Assembly (NCBI GenBank): GCA_021826065.1
Contig: JAKADY010000017.1
Coordinates: 1 to 53,107, forward strand
Length of the DNA: 53,107 nucleotides
Origin: Pseudomonadota bacterium
GTDB lineage: Bacteria > Pseudomonadota > Gammaproteobacteria > Burkholderiales > Thiobacillaceae
Direction: 5' to 3'
Shown here: in pieces, positions 1 to 7,918 of the stretch
Layout: each line of letters starts with the position of its first letter
Position numbering within the stretch: the first letter of the stretch is position 1
The notes under the pieces: generated by a model
The model's input: only the letters and a program-made list of their open reading frames with translations
Told to the model about the DNA's origin: nothing
The model's database searches: none
Translations under genes and position numbers: made by a program

Positions 1-91
1 GGCTTGTACGCCCGGCTGGCAAGGCGCGACGACGCCGCAGGGTGGCTCCCTGCAAGGAGGAGCAACGCAGCCAGACGGGCGTACAAGACCG
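1..91. repeat. Long imperfect palindrome at the left edge
   Basis: Two 18-base arms at 3-20 and 70-87 are reverse complements with one mismatch. The sequence between them continues the symmetry imperfectly, with GCAGGG at 37-42 facing CCCTGC at 48-53. The whole could fold into one long hairpin about 85 nt in length. It lies outside any recognised gene and resembles a REP or MITE-like dispersed element. It may begin before the window, so its left limit is unknown. Confidence 0.6.
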
Positions 92-203
92 AAGGCGGGC
101 GCGTAGCGTGTTCACCCTCTGGGAGCGGATGACCGGAGGCAAAATCTCTTGCATCAGCGAGCTGTTACGAAGCCATAAGAGCGGTCAACTGCGGTTTTTA
201 GGA
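92..203. other. Gap with no recognised gene
   Basis: This stretch lies between the edge palindrome and the repeat at the end of thiL. An unbroken minus-strand frame runs from an ATG near 158 to the window edge, but its translation is arginine-rich and reads through the palindrome, so I do not call it. pgpA, often the gene after thiL in related bacteria, is not present here. Confidence 0.4.
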
Positions 204-260
204 TCATGGCCGGCACAAGCGTTTTCATGGGCCATGGCGGCTTATCGGCCATGGACGGTT
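204..260 (-). repeat. Dispersed repeat family A, copy 1 (thiL 3' end)
   Basis: This 57-base segment aligns without gaps to the first hairpin of the element after nodJ (32512-32574, reverse complement). The run from 204 to 224 is shared almost base for base, and the ends keep the TCATGGC / CCATGGACGG inverted ends. The second and third hairpins of the longer copies are missing. Positions 225-260 are also the last codons and the stop of thiL, so the repeat sets the C-terminus of ThiL. Confidence 0.75.
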
Positions 261-1226
261 ATCGTTCTGATCCGCGAAATGGTCAAAGCCGTGCGCGGGG
301 ATGGCGAGCGGCCGTCCCTGCGCGTCGCGCACGGTCAGCGCCTGCCCCTCGACGATACGGCCGATGCGGGTGAGGGGCAGGCCGAGGCGCTGGGCGAGGG
401 CCGCAATGGCCCCCTCTTGGGCAGGCGGGGCGGTGAAGATGAGCTCGTAGTCGTCGCCGCCCGCCAGCAGGCAGTGGCGTGCGAGGTCTTCCGGCACGCC
501 GGCGGCGAGGGCCGGCTCGGCGGGCAGGCGCGCGAACTCCAGCTCGGCACCGACACCGGAACGCTCCAGGATATGACCCAGGTCGGCCAGCAAACCGTCA
601 GAGAGGTCGATGGCGGCGCTGGCGACCCCCCGCAATGCACGCCCCAGCGCGACCCGCGGCTCGGGCCGGTCCAGACGCAGCCGACATTCGGCGGCCAGGC
701 GTGGATCGAGTTTGACGCGGCCCTGGAGATGGGCGAGCCCCAGGGCGGCCCCGCCCAGGCGGCCAGAGACCCAGACATCATCCCCCGGCCGGGAGCCGGC
801 GCGCGTGAGGGCCTGCCCCGCCTCGACCTCGCCGAGGATGGTCACGCACAGGGTGAGTGGGCCGCGCGTGGTGTCGCCGCCGATGAGGTCCACGCCATAG
901 CGCCCGGCCAGGGCATAGAACCCTAGGCTGAAGGCGGCCAGCCAGTCCTCGTCGGCCTGAGGCAGGGCGATGGCGAGCAGGGCCCAGCGTGGGCGCGCGC
1001 CCATGGCGGCGAGATCGGACAGGTTGACGGCCAGGGTCTTGTGCCCGAGGGCCTCGGGCTCGGCATCGGGCAGGAAGTGGCGCCCGGCGAGCAACATGTC
1101 GGTGGAGACGGCCAGCTCCATGCCGGTCGACACCGTACACAGGGCGGCATCGTCGCCCACCCCCAGCCGCGCGCCCGGCGACGCACGGGAGAAATGGCGG
1201 GCGATCAGTTCGAATTCGGAGGGCAT
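225..1226 (-). CDS. thiL: Thiamine-monophosphate kinase
   Basis: ThiL phosphorylates thiamine monophosphate with ATP to give the cofactor thiamine diphosphate, in the cytoplasm. The 333-residue product has the family signatures in order: GVGDDAAL near residue 22, STDM at 41-44, NLSDLAAMGA at 68-77, GGDTTRG at 116-122, DLSDGLLADLG near 208, and GGDDYEL. These acidic motifs bind Mg-ATP and belong to the PurM/SelD-like fold. It follows nusB with a gap of about 38 bp and is the last gene of the nusB-rib operon. Its final 11 residues (NRPWPISRHGP) and stop codon are read from a dispersed repeat, so the natural C-terminus has been replaced or extended. The catalytic part is intact, so activity is likely kept. 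Confidence 0.95.
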   Translation of the reverse strand: MPSEFELIARHFSRASPGARLGVGDDAALCTVSTGMELAVSTDMLLAGRHFLPDAEPEALGHKTLAVNLSDLAAMGARPRWALLAIALPQADEDWLAAFSLGFYALAGRYGVDLIGGDTTRGPLTLCVTILGEVEAGQALTRAGSRPGDDVWVSGRLGGAALGLAHLQGRVKLDPRLAAECRLRLDRPEPRVALGRALRGVASAAIDLSDGLLADLGHILERSGVGAELEFARLPAEPALAAGVPEDLARHCLLAGGDDYELIFTAPPAQEGAIAALAQRLGLPLTRIGRIVEGQALTVRDAQGRPLAIPAHGFDHFADQNDNRPWPISRHGP

Positions 1227-1262
1227 CCAGGGACGGTGAGGGGTGAGGCGGCCTCACAGCGC
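1227..1262. repeat. Short GTGAGGGGTGAGG junction repeat
   Basis: The gap between thiL and nusB holds two GTGAGG units (GGTGAGGGGTGAGGCGG) followed by CCTCAC, which makes a small hairpin (GTGAGGC facing GCCTCAC at 1243-1257). The same unit is arrayed in inverted form around the nodI/nodJ junction near 31670. It is one of several short-repeat junctions in the window. Confidence 0.4.
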
Positions 1263-1264
1263 GG

Positions 1265-1705
1265 TCACCGACCTTCGGCCTGCAGCTCCATCGCGCGCGC
1301 CGTGCGGGCAAGTTTGTCGAGTACCCCGTTGACGTACTTGTGCCCGTCGGTGCCGCCATAGCGCTTGGCCAGCTCGACCGCCTCGTTGAGCACCACCCGG
1401 TAAGGTACGTCTGGGCTGTGCAGGAGCTCATAGGCCCCCAGCAGCAGGATGGCATGTTCGATGGGCGAGAGCTGGGCGGTCGGTCGGTCGAGGTGTGGCG
1501 CGAGTGCCGCGTCAAGGGTCGCCGCATGCTCCAGTACGCCCTCGATCAGTGCCTTCAAATGCGCCGGATTGGCGTCGCGGTATTCCTCGGCCTCCTCGCT
1601 CTGCACGAGCAGACGGGCGAGGTCGTCCCCCGTGAGCAGCCACTGGTAGAGGGCGCGCAGGGCCAGCTCCCGGGCGAGGCGCCGGCTGCCGCGGGACTTG
1701 CTCAT
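1265..1705 (-). CDS. nusB: Transcription antitermination protein NusB
   Basis: NusB pairs with NusE (S10) and binds boxA RNA to promote antitermination of rRNA transcription. The 146-residue product has the all-helical NusB pattern: an N-terminal [17 protein letters not shown] helix, the central [16 protein letters not shown] motif, and a C-terminal [14 protein letters not shown]...[12 protein letters not shown] block. I start it at the ATG at 1705, giving MSKSRGSRR. That start overlaps the ribH stop in an ATGA, which suggests translational coupling; the longer frame to 1741 would cut into ribH. The nusB gene placed directly after ribH is a common proteobacterial arrangement. Confidence 0.95.
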   Translation of the reverse strand: MSKSRGSRRLARELALRALYQWLLTGDDLARLLVQSEEAEEYRDANPAHLKALIEGVLEHAATLDAALAPHLDRPTAQLSPIEHAILLLGAYELLHSPDVPYRVVLNEAVELAKRYGGTDGHKYVNGVLDKLARTARAMELQAEGR

Positions 1706-2169
1706 AGCGCTGCGAGCAGGCGCGCCATCTCGATGGCGCACAGCGCCGCGTCACGCCCCTTCTCCGACATGCGGTGGGTGGCCTGGTGGTCGGTGTCGGT
1801 GGTGAGCACGCCGTTGGCGATGGGCACGCCGGTGTCCAGGCCCACGCGGGTGATGCCGGCGGCCATCTCGTTGGCGACGATCTCGAAGTGGTAGGTCTCC
1901 CCGCGGATCACCGCGCCCAGGGCGATCAAGGCGTCGAAGCGGCCGCTGCGGGCCATCTTCTGCAACACGAGGGGCAGCTCCAGGGCACCGGGCACGGTAA
2001 CGATGACCATGTCCGACTCCTTGACACCCTTGCGCGTGAGCGTCGCCGTGGCGGCGGCCAGCAGGCCCTCGCCCACGTCCTGGTTGAAACGGCTCAGGGC
2101 GATGCCGATCTTGAGGCCCGTGCCGTCCAGATTGGGTTCGATTTCCAGGATATTGTCGTAGCGGGCCAT
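1702..2169 (-). CDS. ribH: 6,7-dimethyl-8-ribityllumazine synthase
   Basis: RibH condenses 5-amino-6-ribitylamino-uracil with 3,4-dihydroxy-2-butanone 4-phosphate to give lumazine, the penultimate step of riboflavin synthesis. The 155-residue protein has the usual length. It shows SRFN near residue 26, the PGALELP segment, [14 protein letters not shown] (the phosphate and substrate site with its catalytic histidine) and NGVLTTDT. It starts one base after the ribBA stop and ends in an ATGA overlap with nusB, so all three are probably one transcript. These enzymes normally assemble as pentamers or 60-mer capsids. Confidence 0.96.
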   Translation of the reverse strand: MARYDNILEIEPNLDGTGLKIGIALSRFNQDVGEGLLAAATATLTRKGVKESDMVIVTVPGALELPLVLQKMARSGRFDALIALGAVIRGETYHFEIVANEMAAGITRVGLDTGVPIANGVLTTDTDHQATHRMSEKGRDAALCAIEMARLLAAL

Positions 2170-2170
2170 G

Positions 2171-3265
2171 TCACTCTCCCTTGGGTTGCAGATAGCCTGT
2201 CACCTCCAGCCCGAAGCCGTCCATGGCGGGCATCTTGCGCGGCACGGCGAGCAGGCGCATCTTGCCCACCTTGAGGTCGCGTAGGATCTGGGCGCCAATA
2301 CCGTAATTGCGCAGATCGAACTTGCGCGCCGGCTTGGGGGCGTCGGTCGGCAGCGCGCGGGCGGCCAGGTCGTCGGCCGTCTCCGGGCGGTGCAGCAGGA
2401 CGATGGCGCCGCGCCCGGCCTCGGCGATCAGGCGCAGGGCCTGCGGCACGCTGAAGCTGTGGCCGTGCGGCGATTCCTCCAGGACGTCCAGCAGGGAGAC
2501 GGGTTCATGCACGCGCACCAAGGTCTCCTGTTCCGGCTGGATCTCGCCGCGGGTCAGGGCCAGGTGGGTGGCGCGGGCGAGCTTGTCGCGGTAGACGACC
2601 AGACGGAAGGCGCCATAGGCGGTGTCGATGTCGCGCTCGCCGACGCGCTCGACCAGGCTCTCGTTGGCCGCACGGTAGTGGATCAGGTCGGCGATGGTGC
2701 CGATCTTGAGGTTGTGCTGACGGGCGTATTCGATCAGGTCCGGCAGCCGCGCCATACTGCCGTCCTCTTTCAGGATCTCGCAGATCACGGCGGCCGGCTC
2801 CAGCCCGGCCAGCGCCGCCAGGTCACAGCCGGCCTCGGTGTGCCCGGCGCGCACCAACACACCGCCGTCCTGGGCGCGAAGCGGGAAGATGTGGCCGGGC
2901 TGGATGATGTCGCTCGGTTTGGCGTTCTTGGCCACTGCGGCCTGTACGGTGCGGGCGCGGTCGTGCGCGGAGATGCCGGTGGTGACCCCTTCGGCGGCCT
3001 CGATGGAGACGGTGAAGGCGGTGCCGTGCGGGGTCTGGTTGTTGGCCACCATCATCGACAGGCCCAGCTGCTCGCAGCGCGCGCCGGTGAGCGTCAGGCA
3101 GATCAGGCCGCGGCCGTGCTTGGCCATGAAGTTGATCGCCTCGGGCGTCACGTGCTCGGCGGCCATGACCAGGTCGCCCTCGTTCTCGCGGTCCTCCTCG
3201 TCCACGAGGATGACCATGCGGCCGGCGCGGATCTCGGCGATGATGTCTTCGATGGGGGTCAGCAT
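2171..3265 (-). CDS. ribBA: DHBP synthase with a degenerate GTP cyclohydrolase II domain
   Basis: The N-terminal half (residues 1-200) is 3,4-dihydroxy-2-butanone-4-phosphate synthase, with [18 protein letters not shown] at 22-39 and [20 protein letters not shown] near 139, and should make the four-carbon unit from ribulose 5-phosphate. The C-terminal half aligns with GTP cyclohydrolase II, but the cysteines that bind its zinc are missing. Where the family has HSECLTGD and then a CDCG-type pair, this protein has HEPVSLLD at 253-260 with no cysteine, and the domain is shortened. It therefore looks like a RibBX-type protein, with an active RibB and a RibA-like domain that cannot be the cyclohydrolase. 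A true RibA would have to be elsewhere. It lies 9 bp after ribE. Confidence 0.9.
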   Translation of the reverse strand: MLTPIEDIIAEIRAGRMVILVDEEDRENEGDLVMAAEHVTPEAINFMAKHGRGLICLTLTGARCEQLGLSMMVANNQTPHGTAFTVSIEAAEGVTTGISAHDRARTVQAAVAKNAKPSDIIQPGHIFPLRAQDGGVLVRAGHTEAGCDLAALAGLEPAAVICEILKEDGSMARLPDLIEYARQHNLKIGTIADLIHYRAANESLVERVGERDIDTAYGAFRLVVYRDKLARATHLALTRGEIQPEQETLVRVHEPVSLLDVLEESPHGHSFSVPQALRLIAEAGRGAIVLLHRPETADDLAARALPTDAPKPARKFDLRNYGIGAQILRDLKVGKMRLLAVPRKMPAMDGFGLEVTGYLQPKGE

Positions 3266-3274
3266 CGTTCCGGG

Positions 3275-3883
3275 TCAGTCCTTGTCCGTGGCGCTGGCAT
3301 AGGCGAGCAGGCGCTCGGCGTAGCGGGCCAGCATGTCCGCCTCCAGGTTGACCCGGTCCCCCGGCTTGAGGTTCTTGAGCATGGTGGCCTCGAGGGTGTG
3401 CGGGATCAGATTGATGGAAAACTCGCCGCCGTGCACCCGGTTCACCGTGAGGGACACCCCGTTGACCGCGACCGAGCCCTTGGGCGCGAGGTAGCGCTCC
3501 AGGCCCTTGGGCGCGCGGATGTCGAGGCGCACGCTGTCGCCCACGCGCTCCACCCGCACCACCTCGCCCACGCCGTCGACGTGGCCGGAGACGAGGTGGC
3601 CCCCCAGCCGGTCCGACAGGCGCAGGGCCTTCTCCAGATTGACCGACTCGCCCGGCGCGAAGCCCACGGTGCAGGCGAAGGTCTCCTGCGAGACATCGAC
3701 GCTGAAGTGGGCCGGCCCCTTCTCGACCACGGTGAGACACACCCCGTTGACGGCGATGGAGTCGCCGATCGCCACGTCGTCGAGGTCGAGCCCGCCGCCG
3801 GCGATGGTGACGCGGGCGTCCCCCCCGCTCGACTCAGTGAGGTGTTGCACGTGGCCGACGGCCTGAATGATCCCTGTGAACAT
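3275..3883 (-). CDS. ribE: Riboflavin synthase, alpha subunit
   Basis: This enzyme dismutates two lumazine molecules to riboflavin. The 202-residue protein is two tandem lumazine-binding barrels. It opens with the diagnostic MFTGII, has VNGVCLTVV and GHLVSGHVDG in or after repeat 1, and VNGVSLTVN in repeat 2. The C-terminal helix (NLEADMLARYAERLL) fits trimer formation. It sits directly before ribBA. About 107 bp separate it from the Uma2-type gene upstream, and I see no FMN-riboswitch core in that gap. Confidence 0.95.
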   Translation of the reverse strand: MFTGIIQAVGHVQHLTESSGGDARVTIAGGGLDLDDVAIGDSIAVNGVCLTVVEKGPAHFSVDVSQETFACTVGFAPGESVNLEKALRLSDRLGGHLVSGHVDGVGEVVRVERVGDSVRLDIRAPKGLERYLAPKGSVAVNGVSLTVNRVHGGEFSINLIPHTLEATMLKNLKPGDRVNLEADMLARYAERLLAYASATDKD

Positions 3884-3990
3884 GGCGGTCCTGTCAAAAC
3901 GGCATGCAGTGAGCGCTACCGCCGCGAATGCGCGAGAAAACCGTCATTGTAGGGTTTTGCCGCCTGGCCGAGAACCCCGCCCCCATGGCC

Positions 3991-4566
3991 TCATTGCGGC
4001 GGCAGGGCCACGTCCTCGTAGAGGTCGTCGAGGCTCAACACCAGGTCGAGCCCGCCGCAGCGCAGGGTCAACACCTCGCCCTCCTCCAGACAGCCCGTGC
4101 GCCAACCGACCGCGACGTCACGCAGATAATAGTCCGCCTGACGCTGTTCCGATTCCACCAGCAGGTAACACTGCAGGCTGGTGAGCCCGCGGTAGGCCAG
4201 CCACTTCTCACGCCGGTCGATGTTCACGGTGGAGGGCGAGAGGACCTCGACGACGATGCAGGGGGCGGTCTTGTAGTGCGGGTGGTCGTCGGCCGGGTCG
4301 CAGCAGAGCATGACGTCGGGGTAGTAGAAGGCGTTGAGCCCGGCCACCCTGAGCTTCATGTCGGCGATGAAGACGGCGCAGGGGCTGCCGCGGGTAGCGG
4401 CACGCAGATGGAAAAACGCATTGCCCGCGATACGGTTGTGCCGCTCGCTGGCGCCGGACATGGCGTAGACCTCGCCATCCACGTATTCGTGTTTGACCGC
4501 GGCCTCGGCCTCCATGCGCAAGTACTCCTCCACCGAGAGGGGGTGGTAGACGGCGGCTTGGGGCAT
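3991..4566 (-). CDS. Uma2-family (DUF820) putative endonuclease
   Basis: A 191-residue protein of the Uma2 family, which has a PD-(D/E)XK nuclease fold. The visible signatures are HEYVDGEVYAMSGASERHN near residue 26, YYPDVMLCCD near 81, IVVEVLSPST near 104, and a following REKWLAY with a candidate catalytic lysine. No defined cellular role is established for most members, which are abundant in cyanobacteria and some proteobacteria and often occur singly. It is inserted in the riboflavin operon, 38 bp after ribD and 107 bp before ribE, in the same direction, so it may be co-transcribed. Its base composition is not clearly different from its neighbours. Confidence 0.85.
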   Translation of the reverse strand: MPQAAVYHPLSVEEYLRMEAEAAVKHEYVDGEVYAMSGASERHNRIAGNAFFHLRAATRGSPCAVFIADMKLRVAGLNAFYYPDVMLCCDPADDHPHYKTAPCIVVEVLSPSTVNIDRREKWLAYRGLTSLQCYLLVESEQRQADYYLRDVAVGWRTGCLEEGEVLTLRCGGLDLVLSLDDLYEDVALPPQ

Positions 4567-4604
4567 ACTCGACTCCGTGTACGCCTTGCGGCTTGCGTTG
4601 CATT

Positions 4605-5690
4605 CTACTCCGGCCGCAGACGCAGGCGCAGGTCAACGCCCACCCACCGCACGTCCAGGAGCCGCCAGCCCTGGCGCTCGCCCATGTCGGTCAGCGCCGG
4701 CAGATCGAACAGCCCGCGCGCCTCATGCCCCAGCGTCACCGGGGCGAGATAGGCCAGCCACTCGTCGACCAGGCCGGCGGCGAGCAAGGCGCCGTTCACC
4801 GTGGCCCCGGCCTCCACGTGCAGCTCGTTCACCCCCCGCTGGGCCAGGACCTCCATGAGCAGCCCGAGGTCGGGCCGGCCGGCGGGGCCGGGCAGCTCCA
4901 GCACGCTGGCGCCCGCCGCCAACAGCGGTTCGAGCCGCTCGGGCTGGGCCTCCTGGCAGACCAGGAGCGTGTTGCCACCCTCCAGGACACGTGCGCCTGG
5001 CGGCGTGCGCAGCGCGCTGTCGAGCACCACCCGCAGCGGCTGGCGCGGTGTGTCCACGGCCCGCACGTTCATCTGCGGGTCGTCGGCGAGCACCGTGCCC
5101 ACGCCGGTGAGCACGGCACAGGCCCGTGCCCGCCAGCGGTGCACATCCCTTCGCGCGGCCTCGCCGGTGATCCATTGTGACTGCCCATTGAGCAGTGCGG
5201 TCTTGCCATCCAGGCTCGAGGCGGTCTTGACGCGCACCCAGGGGCGGCCGCGGGTCATGCGGCTGATAAAGCCGACGTTGAGCTCGCGCGCGGCTTCCTC
5301 CAGCAGCCCCACCTCGGCACGGATGCCGGCGAGCGTCAACAGCTCGATGCCGCGCCCCGCGACCTGCGGGTTGGGGTCGCGCATGGCCGCCACCACGCGC
5401 GCCACGCCGGCATCGATCAGAGCGTGGGCACAGGGTGGCGTGCGACCGTGGTGGCTGCAGGGCTCCAGGCTGACATAGACCGTGGCGCCGCGTGCCCGCG
5501 TGCCGGCGGCACGGAGGGCGTGGATCTCCGCATGCGGCTCGCCGGCGCGCGCATGCCAGCCCTCCCCCACCACTTGGCCGTCCTTGACGATGACGCAGCC
5601 CACGCGCGGATTGGGCGTGGTGGTAAAGAGCCCCCGCGCCGCCAACCGGAGCGCCCGCGCCATGTGGGTGTGGTCTTCGGCGCTGAACAT
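4605..5690 (-). CDS. ribD: Bifunctional riboflavin deaminase/reductase RibD
   Basis: RibD deaminates the pyrimidine intermediate and then reduces its ribosyl side chain with NADPH. The N-terminal domain (about 1-145) is a cytidine-deaminase-like zinc enzyme with HAEIHAL near 53 and PCSHHGRTPPCAHAL near 78, which give the His and two Cys ligands. The C-terminal domain (about 146-361) is dihydrofolate-reductase-like, with VKTASSLDGKTAL, SQWITG, TGVGTVLADDP and ELHVEAGATVNGALLAAGLVDE. At 361 residues it has family length. It starts 6 bp after nrdR, the usual proteobacterial order. Confidence 0.96.
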   Translation of the reverse strand: MFSAEDHTHMARALRLAARGLFTTTPNPRVGCVIVKDGQVVGEGWHARAGEPHAEIHALRAAGTRARGATVYVSLEPCSHHGRTPPCAHALIDAGVARVVAAMRDPNPQVAGRGIELLTLAGIRAEVGLLEEAARELNVGFISRMTRGRPWVRVKTASSLDGKTALLNGQSQWITGEAARRDVHRWRARACAVLTGVGTVLADDPQMNVRAVDTPRQPLRVVLDSALRTPPGARVLEGGNTLLVCQEAQPERLEPLLAAGASVLELPGPAGRPDLGLLMEVLAQRGVNELHVEAGATVNGALLAAGLVDEWLAYLAPVTLGHEARGLFDLPALTDMGERQGWRLLDVRWVGVDLRLRLRPE

Positions 5691-5696
5691 CCGGCC

Positions 5697-6146
5697 TTAC
5701 TTGTCCAGATCCCGGATCGCGTCGCGGAAGTCGTCCACGTCCTGGAAGCTCTTGTAGACCGAGGCGAAGCGGATGTAGGCCACCTTGTCCAGGCGCTTGA
5801 GCTCATTCATCACCAGCTCGCCGATGTAGCGCGAGGTCACCTCGCGCTCGCCCAGCGCGAGCAGTTTCTGGATCACCCGGTTGATCGCCTCGTCGGTGAG
5901 CTCGGTGGGCACCGGCCGCTTGTGCAAGGCGCGGCGAAAGCCCTCGCGCAGCTTGTCGAGTGAGAAGTCCTGCCGCTCGCCATCCTGCTTGACCACCGTC
6001 GGCAGCCGGATCTCCGCCGTCTCATAGGTGGTGAAGCGCTTGTCGCAGGCTGTGCAGCGCCGACGCCGGCGTACCGTGGCGCCGTCCTCCGACAGCCGGG
6101 TCTCGGCGACCTGGGTGTCGGGGTGACCGCAGAAGGGGCAACGCAT
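5697..6146 (-). CDS. nrdR: Transcriptional repressor NrdR
   Basis: NrdR represses ribonucleotide reductase genes by sensing ATP/dATP. The 149-residue protein starts with a zinc ribbon using Cys3, Cys6, Cys31 and Cys34 (MRCPFC...[12 protein letters not shown]), followed by the ATP-cone domain ([27 protein letters not shown]...). It ends with [13 protein letters not shown], typical of the family. It lies between glyA and ribD on the same strand; the 65-bp gap from glyA is filled by a short-repeat array. Confidence 0.96.
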   Translation of the reverse strand: MRCPFCGHPDTQVAETRLSEDGATVRRRRRCTACDKRFTTYETAEIRLPTVVKQDGERQDFSLDKLREGFRRALHKRPVPTELTDEAINRVIQKLLALGEREVTSRYIGELVMNELKRLDKVAYIRFASVYKSFQDVDDFRDAIRDLDK

Positions 6147-6241
6147 CAGGTTACAGGTTACAGGCTACGGGTTTCAGCAAAGAATCATCCGCGCCTTCGG
6201 CGCGCATACTTTCACTGACTCCTGAAACCTGAAACCTGACC
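6147..6241. repeat. Inverted array of CAGGTTT-type units (glyA/nrdR junction)
   Basis: The left block 6147-6177 holds CAGGTTACAGGTTACAGGCTAC and GGGTTTCAG; the right block 6219-6240 holds CTCCTGAAACCTGAAACCTGAC, so the arms are short direct repeats arranged as an inverted pair. Between them GCGCC-TTC-GGCGC can form a tight hairpin (near 6191-6203). The right arm is read as the last nine codons of glyA (QVSGFRSQ and stop). The arms could pair into a cruciform or an mRNA stem between the two genes. Confidence 0.65.
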
Positions 6242-7486
6242 ACCGTAGACCGGGAAGGCGGCAGTGAGCTTGCCGACCTCGGACCGGACGTGGCCGATCA
6301 CCTTCTCGTCGTTGGGCGCATCCAGCACGTCGGCGATCAGGTGGGCCAGGCGCTCGGCCTCGATCTCGCGGAAGCCGCGCGTGGTCATCGCCGGGGTGCC
6401 GATGCGGATGCCGCTGGTGATGAAGGGCTTTTGCGGGTCGTTGGGGATGGCGTTCTTGTTGACGGTGATATGGGCGCGGCCCAGGGCGGCCTCGGCGTCC
6501 TTGCCGGTGATGCCCTTGGCGCGCAGATCGACCAGGAAGAGATGGCTCTCGGTGCGACCGGAGACGATCCTGAGGCCCCGCTCCTCGGACAGCACCCGCG
6601 CCATCACGCGGGCGTTGGCCACCACCTGCTCCTGGTAGGCGCGAAACTCCTTGCCCATCGCCTCCTTGAAGGCGACCGCCTTGCCGGCGATGACGTGCAT
6701 GAGCGGGCCGCCCTGCAATCCGGGGAAGATGGCCGAGTTGATCGCCTTCTCGTGCTCCGCCTTCATCAGGATGATGCCGCCGCGCGGGCCGCGCAGGGTC
6801 TTGTGCGTGGTGGATGTGACGACGTCGGCGTGCGGGATGGGGCTGGGATAGACCCCGGCGGCGATCAGCCCCGCGTAGTGGGCCATGTCCACCATGAAGA
6901 TGGCGCCGATCTCCTTGGCCACGCGGGCGAAACGCTCGAAATCAATGCGCAGTGAGAAGGCCGAGGCCCCGGCGATGATCAGTTTGGGCCGGTGTTCGCG
7001 GGCGCGGGCCTCCATGCCGGCGTAGTCGATGTCCTCGTTGGCGTCCAGCCCATAGGCCACGACGTTGAACCACTTGCCGGACATGTTCAGCGCCATGCCG
7101 TGCGTGAGGTGCCCCCCCTCGGCCAGGCTCATGCCCATGATGGTGTCGCCGGGCTTGAGGAAGGCCAGGAGCACCGCCTGGTTGGCCTGCGAGCCGGAGT
7201 TGGGCTGCACGTTGGCCGCCTCGGCGCCGAATAGCTTCTTCGCCCGGTCGATGGCGAGCTGCTCGGCCACGTCCACCCACTCGCAGCCGCCGTAATAGCG
7301 CTTGCCGGGGTAGCCCTCGGCGTACTTGTTGGTCAGCACCGAGCCCTGGGCCTGCATCACAGCGGGGCTCGTGTAGTTCTCGGAGGCGATCAGTTCGATG
7401 TGTTCCTCCTGCCGCCGGGCCTCGTTCTCGATGGCGGCCCACAGCTCGGGATCGACGTTCTGGATGGTGTGATCGGCGGCAAACAT
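6212..7486 (-). CDS. glyA: Serine hydroxymethyltransferase
   Basis: GlyA interconverts serine and glycine with transfer of a one-carbon unit to tetrahydrofolate, using pyridoxal phosphate. The 424-residue protein has all family landmarks: [51 protein letters not shown], and the PLP lysine in [13 protein letters not shown] near residue 230. Family members end near FPVYG; here eight further residues (QVSGFRSQ) are read from the CAGGTTT repeat array, which also gives the stop codon. This is a harmless-looking tail but a clear case of a repeat changing a conserved protein. It heads the operon glyA-nrdR-rib-nusB-thiL. Confidence 0.97.
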   Translation of the reverse strand: MFAADHTIQNVDPELWAAIENEARRQEEHIELIASENYTSPAVMQAQGSVLTNKYAEGYPGKRYYGGCEWVDVAEQLAIDRAKKLFGAEAANVQPNSGSQANQAVLLAFLKPGDTIMGMSLAEGGHLTHGMALNMSGKWFNVVAYGLDANEDIDYAGMEARAREHRPKLIIAGASAFSLRIDFERFARVAKEIGAIFMVDMAHYAGLIAAGVYPSPIPHADVVTSTTHKTLRGPRGGIILMKAEHEKAINSAIFPGLQGGPLMHVIAGKAVAFKEAMGKEFRAYQEQVVANARVMARVLSEERGLRIVSGRTESHLFLVDLRAKGITGKDAEAALGRAHITVNKNAIPNDPQKPFITSGIRIGTPAMTTRGFREIEAERLAHLIADVLDAPNDEKVIGHVRSEVGKLTAAFPVYGGQVSGFRSQ

Positions 7487-7555
7487 GGCTAAGGTCCTGA
7501 AAAAACAAAGTTTGTCATTTTAACACGCGGGGGCGGCCGGTCGCGGGTCGGCACC

Positions 7556-7918
7556 TCAGCCGCGGAAGATGAAATACACGGCGCCGATGAGACACAGACC
7601 GGCCCACAGATAGTTCCAGGACAGTGTCTCGCGCATGTAGAGCACGGCGAAGGGGGCGAACACCGCCAGCGTGATCACCTCCTGCATGACCTTGAGTTGG
7701 GGCAGGGTCAGCTGCTGATAGCCGATGCGGTTGGCCGGCACCTGCAACAAATACTCGAACAATGCCACGCCCCAGCTCGCCAGGGCGGCGATCCACCAGG
7801 GCTTGTCGTTCAGGTGTTTGAGGTGGGCATACCAGGCCACGGTCATGAACAGGTTGGACAGGGATAGCAAGACCACGGTCTGCAAGACGACCGGGTTGAC
7901 GTAGCTGCTTAGGTTCAT
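7556..7918 (-). CDS. DUF486 family small membrane protein
   Basis: A 120-residue, strongly hydrophobic protein with about four predicted membrane segments. The sequence (VLLSLSNLFMTVAWYAHL, then PWWIAALASWGVALFEYLLQVPANRIGY, then LAVFAPFAVLYM and LWAGLCLIGAVYFIFRG) fits the DUF486/DMT-like family. Members resemble half-size drug/metabolite transporters, but no substrate is known. Its ATG overlaps the stop of the carbonic-anhydrase-like gene (ATGA), so the two are coupled. A 69-bp gap follows before glyA. Confidence 0.88.
   Translation of the reverse strand: MNLSSYVNPVVLQTVVLLSLSNLFMTVAWYAHLKHLNDKPWWIAALASWGVALFEYLLQVPANRIGYQQLTLPQLKVMQEVITLAVFAPFAVLYMRETLSWNYLWAGLCLIGAVYFIFRG

Noticed and set aside
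42-926. Plus-strand open frame of 294 residues at the left end
   Set aside because: It runs through the edge palindrome and then opposite thiL, which has all ThiL motifs.
2390-3952. Plus-strand open frame of 520 residues opposite ribBA and ribE
   Set aside because: It is antisense to two well-conserved genes, rich in His, Gly and Val, and has no family signature; long antisense frames are expected at this GC content.
3884-3990. FMN riboswitch before ribE/ribBA
   Set aside because: The gap is only 107 bp and I could not find the conserved RFN core elements.
7487-7555. Glycine riboswitch or PurR-type operator before glyA
   Set aside because: The 69-bp gap is too short for the riboswitch and no convincing operator palindrome is seen.
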